A DNA stretch of 64,000 nucleotides from JBDTVS01 sp040007095. Lineage in GTDB: Bacteria; Acidobacteriota; Vicinamibacteria; Vicinamibacterales; CAVVIG01. Position numbers and translations under genes: made by a program. The notes beneath the pieces are model-generated. The model had not been told where the DNA came from and did not search any database. It worked only from the letters and a program-made list of their open reading frames with translations. The stretch is taken from assembly GCA_040007095.1 (NCBI GenBank), contig JBDTVS010000023.1, positions 9,408 through 73,407 on the forward strand. The letters run 5' to 3'. Each line of letters opens with the position of its first letter. The first letter of the stretch is position 1. Below are positions 17,180 to 25,853 of this stretch, in pieces.

Positions 17180-18998
17180 TCGGGCGCTGCAGGACGTGCT
17201 CCACCGGGTGTGGGGCTTCTCCAGTTTTCGTCCGCTCCAGCGCGAGGCGATGGCCGCCATTCTCGCGTCCCGCGACAGCGTGGTGGTGCTGCCGACCGGT
17301 GGCGGCAAGTCGCTGTGCTTCCAGGCGCCGGCGCTGGTGCACGGCGGAGCCGACCAGACCCGCGGCATGGCCGTCGTCGTCTCGCCGCTCATCTCGCTGA
17401 TGAAGGACCAGGTCGACGGCCTGCGCGTCGACGGTGTCGGCGCGGCGTACTTGAACAGCTCGCTGCAGCCTCACGAGCGAGACGCGGTCCTCGCCTCGAT
17501 CCGGGACGATCGCTGCCGTCTGCTCTATGTCTCGCCCGAGCGCATGGTGGTCGACGGTGGTCTGCGTCGTCTGCTCCAGCAGGCGGGCCTCCGCTTTGTC
17601 GCCATCGACGAAGCACACTGCATCAGTCAGTGGGGGCACGATTTCCGTCCCGAGTACCGGCAGCTCGGCGCCCTGCGCGACGAATTTCCCGGGGTCTCGC
17701 TCCATGCCTTCACCGCGACGGCGACCGAGCGCGTGCGCCGCGACATCGTCGCCGAGCTGCGGCTGCGCGATCCCCTGGTGTTGGTGGGCTCCTTCGACCG
17801 GCCGAACCTGACCTACCGGATCCTCCGTCGCGCGAACCTCCATCGTCAGCTGCTCCAGGTCCTCGGCCGCCATGAGCGCGAAGCCGGCATCGTCTACTGT
17901 GGATCCCGGCGCGAGGTCGAATCGCTGGCAGACTGGTTGAGGGGGGAAGGACACAACGCGGTTCCGTATCACGCCGGACTGGCCGATGCCGTGCGAAGCC
18001 GACATCAGGAAGCGTTTCTCGACGAGCGTGCCGATATCGTCGTCGCGACGGTCGCGTTCGGCATGGGCATCGATCGGTCGAATGTCCGCTACGTCGTCCA
18101 TGCCAGCGCGCCACGATCGCCCGAACACTACCAGCAGGAATCAGGACGCGCGGGCCGGGACGGATTGCCGGCCGAATGCGTCCTGATCTACTCCGGCGCG
18201 GACTTTCTGCGGTGGCGGCGAATGCTGGTGGCCAATGGGGAGCTGACCGATAGCGCCGAGACCCTGCTGCGCGACATGGGACGGTATGCCTCGGGAATGG
18301 GATGCCGGCACCGCGCGCTGGTGGAATACTTTGGGGAGGCGTACGAGCGAGGTCCCTGCGGCGCCTGCGACTGGTGTCTGAAGGAGCTCGACCCGGTGGC
18401 CGATGCGACCGTCGTGGCGCGCAAGATCCTGTCGTGTGTCGCGCGGGTCAGGCAGACGTGGGGCATTGGCCACGTCACCGACATCCTGTTGGGACGGGCA
18501 ACGGAGAAGGTCGTGGCCGCCGGGCACGACGAGCTGTCGACATTCGCGCTGCTCAAGCACGAGTCGTCGTCAGCTCTTCGAGGCTACGTGGAACAACTTA
18601 TCGACAGCGGTTTTCTGCAGCGCGTGGGAGATCCTTATCCAGTGCTGAGATTGACGTCGGAAGGAACGGCGTTGATGCGGGGCGCCCTCGAATGCACGTT
18701 GTACCGCGAGCTCGAGCCGCCTCGGAAGACCGCAGCGCGTCGGGGACGGACGGCGGTGGCCACGGTTGGCCACGACGATTTGTTCGACGCGTTACGCCAG
18801 GTGCGGCTGCGTCTCGCACGCGAACGAGGTGTGCCGCCCTACGTGATCTTTCACGACACGACGCTGCGGGACATGGTGGAGCGACGGCCGCAGACCGTCG
18901 ATCAATTGCACGAGGTCTACGGCGTCGGTGTGAAGAAGGCGGCAGACTTCGGCGACGCGTTCCTTGACGCAATCCGCACGTTCCACCGGCCGGACTGA
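17145..18998 (+). CDS. recQ: RecQ-family ATP-dependent DNA helicase
   Basis: A 617-residue SF2 helicase that unwinds DNA 3'-5' in recombination and repair. Visible are Walker A (LPTGGGKS), the DEAH box (IDEAHCISQWGHDFRPEY), motif VI (QESGRAGRDG), the zinc-binding cysteines of the RQC region (C-x-AC-x2-C near CGACDWC), a winged-helix RQC stretch, and an HRDC-like C-terminus (ARERGVPPYVIFHDTTL). All of these elements of a full-length RecQ are present. The chosen ATG lies inside the end of ispG in another frame, giving a 35-base overlap. Confidence 0.95.
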   Translation: MTTSTLDTRAADRALQDVLHRVWGFSSFRPLQREAMAAILASRDSVVVLPTGGGKSLCFQAPALVHGGADQTRGMAVVVSPLISLMKDQVDGLRVDGVGAAYLNSSLQPHERDAVLASIRDDRCRLLYVSPERMVVDGGLRRLLQQAGLRFVAIDEAHCISQWGHDFRPEYRQLGALRDEFPGVSLHAFTATATERVRRDIVAELRLRDPLVLVGSFDRPNLTYRILRRANLHRQLLQVLGRHEREAGIVYCGSRREVESLADWLRGEGHNAVPYHAGLADAVRSRHQEAFLDERADIVVATVAFGMGIDRSNVRYVVHASAPRSPEHYQQESGRAGRDGLPAECVLIYSGADFLRWRRMLVANGELTDSAETLLRDMGRYASGMGCRHRALVEYFGEAYERGPCGACDWCLKELDPVADATVVARKILSCVARVRQTWGIGHVTDILLGRATEKVVAAGHDELSTFALLKHESSSALRGYVEQLIDSGFLQRVGDPYPVLRLTSEGTALMRGALECTLYRELEPPRKTAARRGRTAVATVGHDDLFDALRQVRLRLARERGVPPYVIFHDTTLRDMVERRPQTVDQLHEVYGVGVKKAADFGDAFLDAIRTFHRPD

Positions 18999-19090
18999 GA
19001 GATTCAAGAACGATGACATATCGGAGGGCGGGTGTCCGCGAGATCGGTGCTTCGGGGGGCGGCTAGAGCAATTGTCGTCCGGCGTTCGCG

Positions 19091-19108
19091 GTCCGGCTGA
19101 AGCCGGAC
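19091..19108. repeat. Short REP-like palindrome
   Basis: GTCCGGCT-GA-AGCCGGAC, a perfect 8-bp inverted repeat, in the gap between the convergent recQ and apaG genes. It is preceded by a related CGTCCGGCG at 19077 and has no T-run, so it is more like a REP palindrome than an intrinsic terminator. Only this copy is present in the window. Confidence 0.4.
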
Positions 19109-19154
19109 ACTACGCACTTTGCAACGCGTACCGGTCCAGGCGCTTCGGCGCGAC

Positions 19155-19577
19155 TCAATGCACGGTGTAGCGAGCGGTCAGGGCAAAGGGCGCAATCTCG
19201 ATGTCGAACTGCTCGCCGCCTTCGCTGATCATCCGATAGGTGCCGCGCATCACGCCCGCTGAAGTTTTCAGGGGACACCACGACGAATACTCGAACGACT
19301 CGCCGGGCCCGAGGACCGGCTTCTCCCCGACCACTCCCGGACCTTTGACTTCCTCGGTGTGGTCCGTGGCGTCGGTGATGATCCAGTGCCGACTGAGGAG
19401 CTGCACCGTTTTGTGGCCCTCGTTGGTGATCCGAATGGAGTATTGAAACACCCAACGATCCTGGAACAGTTGTGAGTGTTCCGGCGAGTATTTCGATTCG
19501 ACTTCAACGCGCACGTTGTTGGTGACGGCTTCTGACGAAGGCGTGGCCACCAGAGACTGAGACTTCTGACCTGGCAT
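19155..19577 (-). CDS. apaG: ApaG domain protein (Co2+/Mg2+ efflux family name)
   Basis: A 140-residue protein with the ApaG fold: RWVFQYSIRITNEGHKTVQLLSRHWIITDA, then a central GPGVVGEKPVLGPGE and GVMRGTYRM at the C-terminal end. This fibronectin-like domain is named after a divalent-cation phenotype, but its molecular role is unresolved. The frame stays open far upstream, but family similarity covers only the last 140 codons, so I place the start at the ATG at 19577. A weak -10-like TATCAT lies just upstream (19593-19588). Confidence 0.92.
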   Translation of the reverse strand: MPGQKSQSLVATPSSEAVTNNVRVEVESKYSPEHSQLFQDRWVFQYSIRITNEGHKTVQLLSRHWIITDATDHTEEVKGPGVVGEKPVLGPGESFEYSSWCPLKTSAGVMRGTYRMISEGGEQFDIEIAPFALTARYTVH

Positions 19578-19904
19578 GTGAATACTTATGATACCAGCGT
19601 TTTGGTCGTCGGCTGCCCATCTCCATGGCGGCGGGCGCCGGCCCGTCAGCGCGGCGTCACCGCCGCCCTCTGATCGATCCTGTTCGACACAACGATCGGT
19701 CCCGTCCGACGCAACCAAGTCAAACCGCCGCGGGGGCTCTCGCTCTGGGGTGTATCCTGCCGATCCGGTCGTCCGAAGATCGAACGGGTCCACTTGCGTA
19801 TCCAGCAAGGGCCGGTCGATCGCCGGGAAACAAGGGCGGGCAGTCGCCTCGCTCTCGGCTGATGGGTTGCAACGACGGACGTCAGACCTCACACTAGCAG
19901 TCAT
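19578..19904. other. 327-base divergent intergenic region (apaG / ferredoxin)
   Basis: No gene is supported here. A long frame crosses it on the minus strand, but its translation has no family resemblance. Both flanking genes must be transcribed from this stretch; the only -10-like sites I see are weak (TATCAT at 19593-19588 on minus). Confidence 0.4.
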
Positions 19905-20279
19905 ATGTCCGTGTCTCAAGAAAAAGTCGCCAACAGCATCGGCATCGCCGTGGCTCGTCGGCATATATTCCTCTGCTGCGATCAGACCAAGCCCAAGTGC
20001 TGCGACAAGGATCGGGGTCTCGCCGCCTGGGACTATCTGAAGCGTCGCCTGCTCGAGCTGGGCCTCTCGGAACAGGGCGGCATTCTGCGGTCGAAGAGCA
20101 ACTGCCTGCGCATCTGTGAAGGAGGGCCGATCGCGGTCGTCTACCCCGAGGGCACCTGGTACCGTGAATGCGATCCGCCGGTGATCGAGCGCATTATTCA
20201 GGAGCACCTGGTGGGTGGCCGGGCAGTCGAGGACTTCGTGATCGTGGAGCATGCGCTCTCGGCCGGGAGCGGGCTGTAG
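19905..20279 (+). CDS. Thioredoxin-fold [2Fe-2S] ferredoxin-like protein
   Basis: A 124-residue protein of the (2Fe-2S) ferredoxin family that shares the thioredoxin-like fold of NuoE. Candidate ligands are Cys24/25 and Cys32/33 (CCDQTKPKCC) and Cys67 and Cys71 (CLRICEGG). GGPIAVVYPEGTWY is the typical core after the second ligand pair. It would carry one electron in the cytoplasm; the partner is unknown. There is no adjacent hydrogenase or dehydrogenase gene. Confidence 0.85.
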   Translation: MSVSQEKVANSIGIAVARRHIFLCCDQTKPKCCDKDRGLAAWDYLKRRLLELGLSEQGGILRSKSNCLRICEGGPIAVVYPEGTWYRECDPPVIERIIQEHLVGGRAVEDFVIVEHALSAGSGL

Positions 20280-20404
20280 CGCGGTTGCGCATCGCCGAGT
20301 GCAACGAGCGGCCGGACTTTCGGGAAACAACGGCGGGGGTGTTTTTCGGGGTTCAAAACCCGCGGTGTGAGAGAGCGCACGACGATACGGTCGTGAGAGC
20401 GGTT

Positions 20405-21091
20405 CTAGGTGGCGGCTCGGATCCATTCGACGATCGCGCGGTGCGCCTTGCTCAACAACGCCGCCTGCCGCGCAGGATCTTTCCTTCCAATCTTGAAGGA
20501 GTGATCTCCGCCGTCCACAACATGGAGCGCAGGTCGCGGCACGAGCTGCGCAAAGATAGGGCGCAGCTCACTTGGCGAGCCGAACGCGTCGCGGCTCCCC
20601 TGGACGAACAACATCGGACGGCCGACGGCCGGCAGGTGCGCGTCTCGCCGCTTTTCGGGCTGGCCCGGCGGGTGCAGCGGATAGCCGAGCAGCACCAGCC
20701 CCTGCAGTGCGAGTCCGGGATCATCCGCGGCGACGTGGGTCGCGATGCGTCCGCCCATCGACTTCCCGCCAATGAACAGCGATCGCTCCGAACCGGTCAC
20801 GCGTTGCCGTACCACTTCGATGACGGCGCGATAACACTCATCCAGAAGGGGCCGGCGATCCGGGGCGTGCCGCCGTTGCTCGGAGTAGAGAAAATTGAAC
20901 GTGACGATCTCGATCCCGAGGGCACTGAGGGCGCGCGCACACTCGACCATCCATGGATGCTGCTGACCGGCGCCGGCGCCGTGCCCCAGAATCAGCACGG
21001 CGCCGACTGTGTCGCCGTCCACCGGATACACCCGGGCTGTCGTCGTGACGCCCGGGCGCACCGTGATGGGTAGCTCGTCAGGACTTGTCAA
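20405..21091 (-). CDS. Alpha/beta hydrolase of the KANL3/Tex30 (dienelactone-hydrolase-like) group
   Basis: A 228-residue alpha/beta hydrolase. The oxyanion region is GHGAGAGQQHPWM, the nucleophile elbow is GGKSMGGR (catalytic Ser), the acid is in GSRDAFGS, and the histidine is in GGDHSF. The family covers esterase-like enzymes, and the substrate cannot be told. The start overlaps the end of the BON gene by 14 bases, so the two are co-transcribed, with the BON gene first. Confidence 0.85.
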   Translation of the reverse strand: MTSPDELPITVRPGVTTTARVYPVDGDTVGAVLILGHGAGAGQQHPWMVECARALSALGIEIVTFNFLYSEQRRHAPDRRPLLDECYRAVIEVVRQRVTGSERSLFIGGKSMGGRIATHVAADDPGLALQGLVLLGYPLHPPGQPEKRRDAHLPAVGRPMLFVQGSRDAFGSPSELRPIFAQLVPRPALHVVDGGDHSFKIGRKDPARQAALLSKAHRAIVEWIRAAT

Positions 21092-21638
21092 GCGCGTCCC
21101 GCATTTCCGCGTCGGTCTTCAGGTCGTTCTTCACCGACATCACGCCGAACTGACTCACGAGCGACCTCGCGATCATGCGATCCATGTCGCTGTTGACGAC
21201 CCCTGCCAGCGTCACGTGTCCGTGGTCGACAATGATATGTATCGACGGATTGGGGCCGATGGCGTAATGCCAGAAGTTGGGGTTGGTGTAGATGGCCCGA
21301 GCGATCTGGTAGCGCAGTCGATCGTCGAACGAGGACACCGGCAGAACCTCGATCTGGTCGCGCACTTCCAGCACGCCGGCGACGTCGGCGACGCGGTGCA
21401 TGATGTCGTCGCGTTTGTACGGCATCGTGACCCGGCCCGTCAGTGTGACGATGCCGTTGCTTACCTGCGCGTTGACGTCGTCGAAGATGGTGAAGTGGGT
21501 GTAGCGATTGACGCTCTTGGCGACATCCTTGAAGAGTTGCAGATCCTTGCGGTCGGTGGTCGAGGCTAGTGCGAGGCTGGCTGACAGGGCGAGGGTCGCA
21601 GGGAGTAACGCGGCGACGACGAACAATTTGCGGAACAT
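21078..21638 (-). CDS. Exported protein with two BON domains
   Basis: The signal peptide is MFRKLFVVAALLPATLALSASLALAS. Two BON domains follow at about residues 30-100 (GIVTLTGRVTMPYK) and 105-175 (GHVTLAGVVNSDMDR). BON domains occur in envelope proteins such as OsmY and are thought to bind phospholipid or stabilise the periplasm. I moved the start to the ATG at 21638 because it has AAGGAGG six bases upstream; the longer reading adds 22 residues without signal-peptide character. Confidence 0.88.
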   Translation of the reverse strand: MFRKLFVVAALLPATLALSASLALASTTDRKDLQLFKDVAKSVNRYTHFTIFDDVNAQVSNGIVTLTGRVTMPYKRDDIMHRVADVAGVLEVRDQIEVLPVSSFDDRLRYQIARAIYTNPNFWHYAIGPNPSIHIIVDHGHVTLAGVVNSDMDRMIARSLVSQFGVMSVKNDLKTDAEMRDALDKS

Positions 21639-21773
21639 GACTGGCCTCCTTGGCATGAGCACTGGCCGTCGCATCGCAAATGAAATGCCAGGGGCCGACG
21701 GCACTAAAGTGGTTGATTACCGTCGGTTTCCTTACTCAGCGCGAGCCCAATGTCCTTACTTGAGGACGACTGA

Positions 21774-22922
21774 TCACGTCAGCGGATGCCCGGCGAACGC
21801 GAGCCCGAGACTGTAGGTGATTGCCGCTTCAATGACTCCGACGGCCGTCATCTCTGCACCGCTGGCCCACCACGAACGCGTCGTGACCAGCGATTTCGCC
21901 GCGCCGACCGCGAAGTGGGCCCCCGTGCTGATGATGAACGACGCGACGACGGCGGGCATGCCCACCGTAAAGAAGAACGGAATGATCGGCACGAACCCGC
22001 CGACCGCCGTTGACAGCGTCGCCGACAGCGTCGACCGCCAGGGATTGGGAAACGTTTCCTCGGAGAGGCCGAGCTCTTCTTGCACGAGTGCGCGCAGAAA
22101 CTGCTTCGGCTTCTTCTGTAGCCGTTCGGCCATCGCCCTGGCTTCTTCTGCCGAGAACCCTTTGAGCTGGTAAAAGAGCTCGAGTTCGACGCGTTCCTCG
22201 TCCGGATTTTCCTCGATCTCGCTCCGCTCGCGCGAGATTTCAGACTCGTACACCTCGCGCTGGGCTTTCGAGGCGAGATAGGCGCCCGCGCCCATCGAAA
22301 GGGCGCTCGCGAGCGTGCCGGCGAGGCCTGCCGCCAGCACGACTTCACTGCCGCCCGTGTACCCCGCCATGCCCGAAACGATACCGAAGACAGCCCCGAG
22401 GCCGTCGTTCACTCCGTAGATCGCATCGCCAATCCAGCCTGTGCCGCGTACGTGCCAGCGCTCCCGACGCAGAATCGTGTCGAGCGCCGATCGCGGCGTG
22501 GGCATCGGCCCGCCCGCCAATACTCGCAACGTGGCGGAGTGCTCGCGCTCCTCCACCATCGCGTCCGTGGCGATCTGCCGATCGGTCGGATCGGTCAGGC
22601 GAGACAACAGTTGGTCGTACTCGGCTTCGGCCTGGCTCTCTTCCTGTTCGAGGCGCTGAAAGACCAGCGCCGGATCGGCGATTTTCTTGAACCAGGTCAC
22701 GCCCTGTTCCACTTCACGCCGATTGGGCGCCTGGCCGGTGGTGCGGGCGATTCGATCGGCCCATCGCGCGGCGTGTTTGTCCTCCTGCTCTGCCATGCGC
22801 AGCAAGAGGCCTCGACGCCTGGGATCGCGCTCGCGTTCGGCGAGCAGTTTGTAGGTGTGGGCGGCTTCCACTTCGCGCCGCCACATCTTCTCGACGGTGA
22901 CCAGATTGGCGGATTCGGTCAC
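21774..22922 (-). CDS. Membrane-bound ferritin: rubrerythrin-like domain fused to a VIT1/CCC1 transporter (MbfA-like)
   Basis: A 382-residue fusion. Residues 1-130 form a ferritin-like four-helix region with di-iron ligands spread over EVEAAHTY, EQEDKHAARW, EEESQAEAEY-type and EEREHSA motifs. Residues 150-382 are a VIT1/CCC1 domain with about five membrane segments (IGDAIYGVNDGLGAVFG at its start). Characterised MbfA proteins export iron and protect against peroxide; that role is inferred here. The ZIP transporter gene ends 8 bases upstream on the same strand, making a two-gene metal-homeostasis operon. Confidence 0.88.
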   Translation of the reverse strand: MTESANLVTVEKMWRREVEAAHTYKLLAERERDPRRRGLLLRMAEQEDKHAARWADRIARTTGQAPNRREVEQGVTWFKKIADPALVFQRLEQEESQAEAEYDQLLSRLTDPTDRQIATDAMVEEREHSATLRVLAGGPMPTPRSALDTILRRERWHVRGTGWIGDAIYGVNDGLGAVFGIVSGMAGYTGGSEVVLAAGLAGTLASALSMGAGAYLASKAQREVYESEISRERSEIEENPDEERVELELFYQLKGFSAEEARAMAERLQKKPKQFLRALVQEELGLSEETFPNPWRSTLSATLSTAVGGFVPIIPFFFTVGMPAVVASFIISTGAHFAVGAAKSLVTTRSWWASGAEMTAVGVIEAAITYSLGLAFAGHPLT

Positions 22923-22930
22923 GGATTCGT

Positions 22931-23677
22931 TCAGTCGACCAGCCGGCCGAAGACGACGATGGTCGCGATGCCCGCCACGATGAGGAGGACCTGACGCAGC
23001 GAGTTGGCGTCGACCTGTCCACGATGCAGGTCCGGGATGAGATCCGACATCGCGATGTAGAGCAGACTGGCCGAAGAAAACGCGAGGACGAACGGCCGGA
23101 TCGTGGGAATGACCCTGATGGTCCCGAAGGCCACGAGCGCGCCCGCCAGCCCCGAGCCGCCCGATACCAGATTGAGCAGGAGCGCGCGGCGACGGCTGTA
23201 TCCGGCGCCGAGCAGAATCGCCACGTCACCGACTTCCTGTGGGATCTCGTGGGCCGCGACGGCGATCGCCGTGTTGATGCCGAGCGGCACCGACACCAGG
23301 ACGGCCGTGCAGATAATCGCGCCATCGATGAAATTGTGAAAGGCGTCGCCGATGATCACCAAGGCTGCCGTTGCCCCGTGGACCTGGCACGCGTCGGTGT
23401 GGCAGTGACGAATCAGGACCAGTTTCTCGAGGACGAAGAAGACGAGAATTCCCCCAAGCAGCGTCGCAAAAACGGCACCGGGCTCGAGAAACGTCAACGC
23501 CTCAGGGAGCAGGTTGAGCAGCGCGACGCCGAGCAGCGCGCCGACCGCATAGCTCACCAGCCACGGCACGAGCCGACGGCGGAGGCCGTCGTTGAACAAC
23601 AGCAGCGAAGAGGCGACGAGCAGGCCTCCGCAGCTTCCGAGAAGGCTCAGTCCGAGCACCGTCGCGAGAACAGGCAC
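22931..23677 (-). CDS. ZIP-family metal transporter
   Basis: A 248-residue protein with about eight membrane segments. The ZIP metal-site motifs are intact: HNFIDGAII in TM4 and HEIPQEVGD in TM5. A His-containing loop (RHCHTDACQVHG) precedes TM4, as is common in ZIPs. ZIP proteins usually move Zn2+, Fe2+ or Mn2+ into the cytoplasm. It is the first gene of an operon with the ferritin-VIT1 fusion, which suggests iron or manganese rather than zinc alone; this is inference. Confidence 0.9.
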   Translation of the reverse strand: MPVLATVLGLSLLGSCGGLLVASSLLLFNDGLRRRLVPWLVSYAVGALLGVALLNLLPEALTFLEPGAVFATLLGGILVFFVLEKLVLIRHCHTDACQVHGATAALVIIGDAFHNFIDGAIICTAVLVSVPLGINTAIAVAAHEIPQEVGDVAILLGAGYSRRRALLLNLVSGGSGLAGALVAFGTIRVIPTIRPFVLAFSSASLLYIAMSDLIPDLHRGQVDANSLRQVLLIVAGIATIVVFGRLVD

Positions 23678-23795
23678 GCGACATTGTAAGCCACGGTGTC
23701 GCCAATGCCTCAGTGCACGATGCCAGATGCTCTGGATCTGGGCGGGCAGCGCGCCGCGCTTTGGAATTCACACGACAATCCCGTGGGGCTGAAGC

Positions 23796-24890
23796 CTAGT
23801 TCGCGATGTAACCCCGACGGGCGCGTACGCGGTATGCCGAGTTCTTCAGCTCCACTCGAATCGAATGCCATCGGCTGTCTCGTTTACCGGTGGCTTGATA
23901 GCCGATGTAGTACTGCTTGCTGAGCTCGTCGGCGATGCCGACCGTTGCTGGATCGAGATCCCGCGCGTTGCGGACGATTTCGGTCCGCCCGCCGCTGTCG
24001 TCGGTCATGTCGCGAAGCGCCGCGACGTTGACGCGATCGTCGCCGCGGCCGCGCGACCACACGCCATTGCCGCCCTGGCCGCCTCCGAATTGCGGCGAGG
24101 CAAGGTTTCTCAACGGCAGGCGTCCGCGTCCGCCGCCGGGCGGGAAGGGCAGCGGCACTGGGAACGGTATACGGGGCGGCGGCAAAGGCGCCGACCGGCG
24201 GACCGGCGCCGACGCCTCGCCGTCGATGCCAATCGCATAGACCAGCACTTCGCTTTCGCGAATCTGCTGCTTCACCTCGCGGACTTCGGCCCGGCTCGAA
24301 GTGTCGTTGCCATCGGAAATGATCAGGAGGGCCTTCTTCTGAAACCGCCCGCGCGCCGCGAGGGGCATCGCTTCGACGATGGTGTCGTACAGAGCAGTGC
24401 CGCCGTTGGGCGTAATGCGCCCCAACGCTCGGCTGATGAGCTGTCGGTCCGTCGTCCAGCCTTGCAACAACGTCGGGTAATTGCTGAACCGATAGAGGAA
24501 CATCTCGTCGTCTTTGTCGAGCAGCTCGAACGTGAACCGATTGAGGGCCGCCTCAGCCTCGCGAATCTTGTCGCCGGCCATGCTGCCGCTCGTATCGAGT
24601 GCGATGCCGAGGCTTACGGGTACTCGCTCCGCGCTGAAGTGCGTGATCTCAACCGGTCGATCGTCTTCAAAGACGAGGAAATCACCCTTGCTCAATCCCG
24701 GGACGAAGCGACCGCTGGCGTCGGACACCGTGGTCGTCACGTTAATCAACTCGACGCCACTTCGAAATCTGAACGCGTCGTCGGACGGCGTCCGTTCGGG
24801 CGGCGGCGCCTGCTGGCCCCGGAGCGTTGTGACCAGCACGGCGACCAGCGCGGCGAGCAGCGGCAGGGGGTGTCTCGTGGAGTGCGTCAT
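23796..24890 (-). CDS. Secreted VWA-domain protein of the acidobacterial VWFA-related type
   Basis: The N-terminus has a hydrophobic signal (PLPLLAALVAVLVTTLRGQ). The region around ELINVTTTVSDASGRFV and GLSKGDFLVFEDDRPVEITHF matches the family known as the VWFA-related acidobacterial domain. The MIDAS motif DTSGSM is complete, so metal binding is expected. A Gly/Pro/Arg-rich insertion (GGGRGRLPL) lies near residue 245. The C-terminus has YYIGYQATGKRDSRWHSIRVELK. The family is exported and of unknown function. This is the best single taxonomic hint in the window. Confidence 0.88.
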   Translation of the reverse strand: MTHSTRHPLPLLAALVAVLVTTLRGQQAPPPERTPSDDAFRFRSGVELINVTTTVSDASGRFVPGLSKGDFLVFEDDRPVEITHFSAERVPVSLGIALDTSGSMAGDKIREAEAALNRFTFELLDKDDEMFLYRFSNYPTLLQGWTTDRQLISRALGRITPNGGTALYDTIVEAMPLAARGRFQKKALLIISDGNDTSSRAEVREVKQQIRESEVLVYAIGIDGEASAPVRRSAPLPPPRIPFPVPLPFPPGGGRGRLPLRNLASPQFGGGQGGNGVWSRGRGDDRVNVAALRDMTDDSGGRTEIVRNARDLDPATVGIADELSKQYYIGYQATGKRDSRWHSIRVELKNSAYRVRARRGYIAN

Positions 24891-25225
24891 GGCTTGATCT
24901 CCCTCTGGCCACTACCGAGCCGTACGCGAAATAGCAAAAGCAATCTCACGCGCCGACTGGACGTCGTTGCGGACTGACATGCATCGGATGCAAAAGACAG
25001 AATATCGTTGTCCCGAAAAGGGGGTACGGCTCTCTGATCCGAAGCGCTGGAAGGCAAAAGGCTTGCCTCTTGGCGGCCGCTGGCGCGACCGGCTCGCCAG
25101 TAATTTCCTGAGTGATTTCGCGGTTCGCCGGGTGTGGCCTCCTCATTCACCGCGATTCGATGTGCTCGCGTTCGGACAGTGTCCCCTCACCACGGCCGGT
25201 CCGCGCCCTGTCGCGGTCTTGCGTC
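24891..25225. other. 335-base gap, no gene recognised
   Basis: Located between the VWA gene and the methyltransferase, both on minus. I see no convincing terminator, repeat or ORF. It should contain the VWA promoter, but no well-spaced -35/-10 pair stands out. Confidence 0.4.
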
Positions 25226-25795
25226 CTACACGGCCACCGGTCTCGGTTTCATCCCCTCGACGAATGTCAGCCCTTCACGCTCGCCGAGTGTCCGAACCGA
25301 CTTGAAACCGCCGGCGTGGAAGGCCGGCGTGGGGTCAACCGCGACGCCAGCCTGCGGGCGTGACAGCAGCGCACCAAGTCCCGTTCGCCTGGCGCTTCCG
25401 ATCACGATCAGACGGCCGCCCGGCCGCAGAATGCGCCGCGCTTCGAGGACCGTCCCGTCTCGAGCGTCCGGCTGCATCGAACCGAGCAAGCCTGCGGTGT
25501 CGTCGATCACCACGAGGTCGAAGCCGTCCTCCTCGACGGGCAATGCCGTGGTCGGCGCCGTCTCCACCTCGACAAGCGCGCCCGCGTCGGCGGCGCCTTT
25601 TCGCGCACCTGCCGCCGAGGCCCGGTCGGGTACGATCGCCACTGCTCGGCCCGAAAGCCCCACTTTCGCGGCGATTGCCCCGAGCCGTCCACCGTGCGCG
25701 CATCCGATCTGCGCGAATCGCTCGCCCAGCTTCACGCCGGTCATCCCGACAACAAGGGGGTGAGGGGCGGCGCCGCGGTCAAAAGGGTTCAACAT
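25226..25795 (-). CDS. Class I SAM-dependent methyltransferase-like protein
   Basis: A 189-residue protein with a Rossmann-type layout: motif I region FAQIGCAHGGRLGAIA, then post-I VVIDDTAGLLG and ARRILRPGGRLIVIG, the usual motif after beta-5. Motif I is diverged from the E/D-x-G-x-G-x-G consensus, so SAM binding is likely but not certain. The substrate is unknown. It is divergent from the inositol-phosphate synthase gene, with 58 bases between starts. Confidence 0.75.
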   Translation of the reverse strand: MLNPFDRGAAPHPLVVGMTGVKLGERFAQIGCAHGGRLGAIAAKVGLSGRAVAIVPDRASAAGARKGAADAGALVEVETAPTTALPVEEDGFDLVVIDDTAGLLGSMQPDARDGTVLEARRILRPGGRLIVIGSARRTGLGALLSRPQAGVAVDPTPAFHAGGFKSVRTLGEREGLTFVEGMKPRPVAV

Positions 25796-25839
25796 CCTCG
25801 GGAGCTTACCGCTGTCACCTTCCGGATGTCAGCTTGTTA

Positions 25840-25845
25840 TATAGT
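25840..25845 (+). promoter_or_regulatory. -10 element (TATAGT) implying a near-leaderless ino1 transcript
   Basis: TATAGT ends eight bases before the GTG start at 25854. Transcription would begin about 25852, so the mRNA would have almost no leader. There is no Shine-Dalgarno-like sequence between them. The -35 position is weak. Confidence 0.4.
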
Positions 25846-25853
25846 TACCGATT

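Noticed and set aside
15947..17392. 481-codon frame antisense to ispG/recQ
   Set aside because: ispG ligand cysteines and RecQ motifs are on the other strand.
19578..20426. Long N-terminal extension of the apaG frame
   Set aside because: Translation lacks similarity and runs antisense through the ferredoxin gene; ApaG length is about 125-140 residues.
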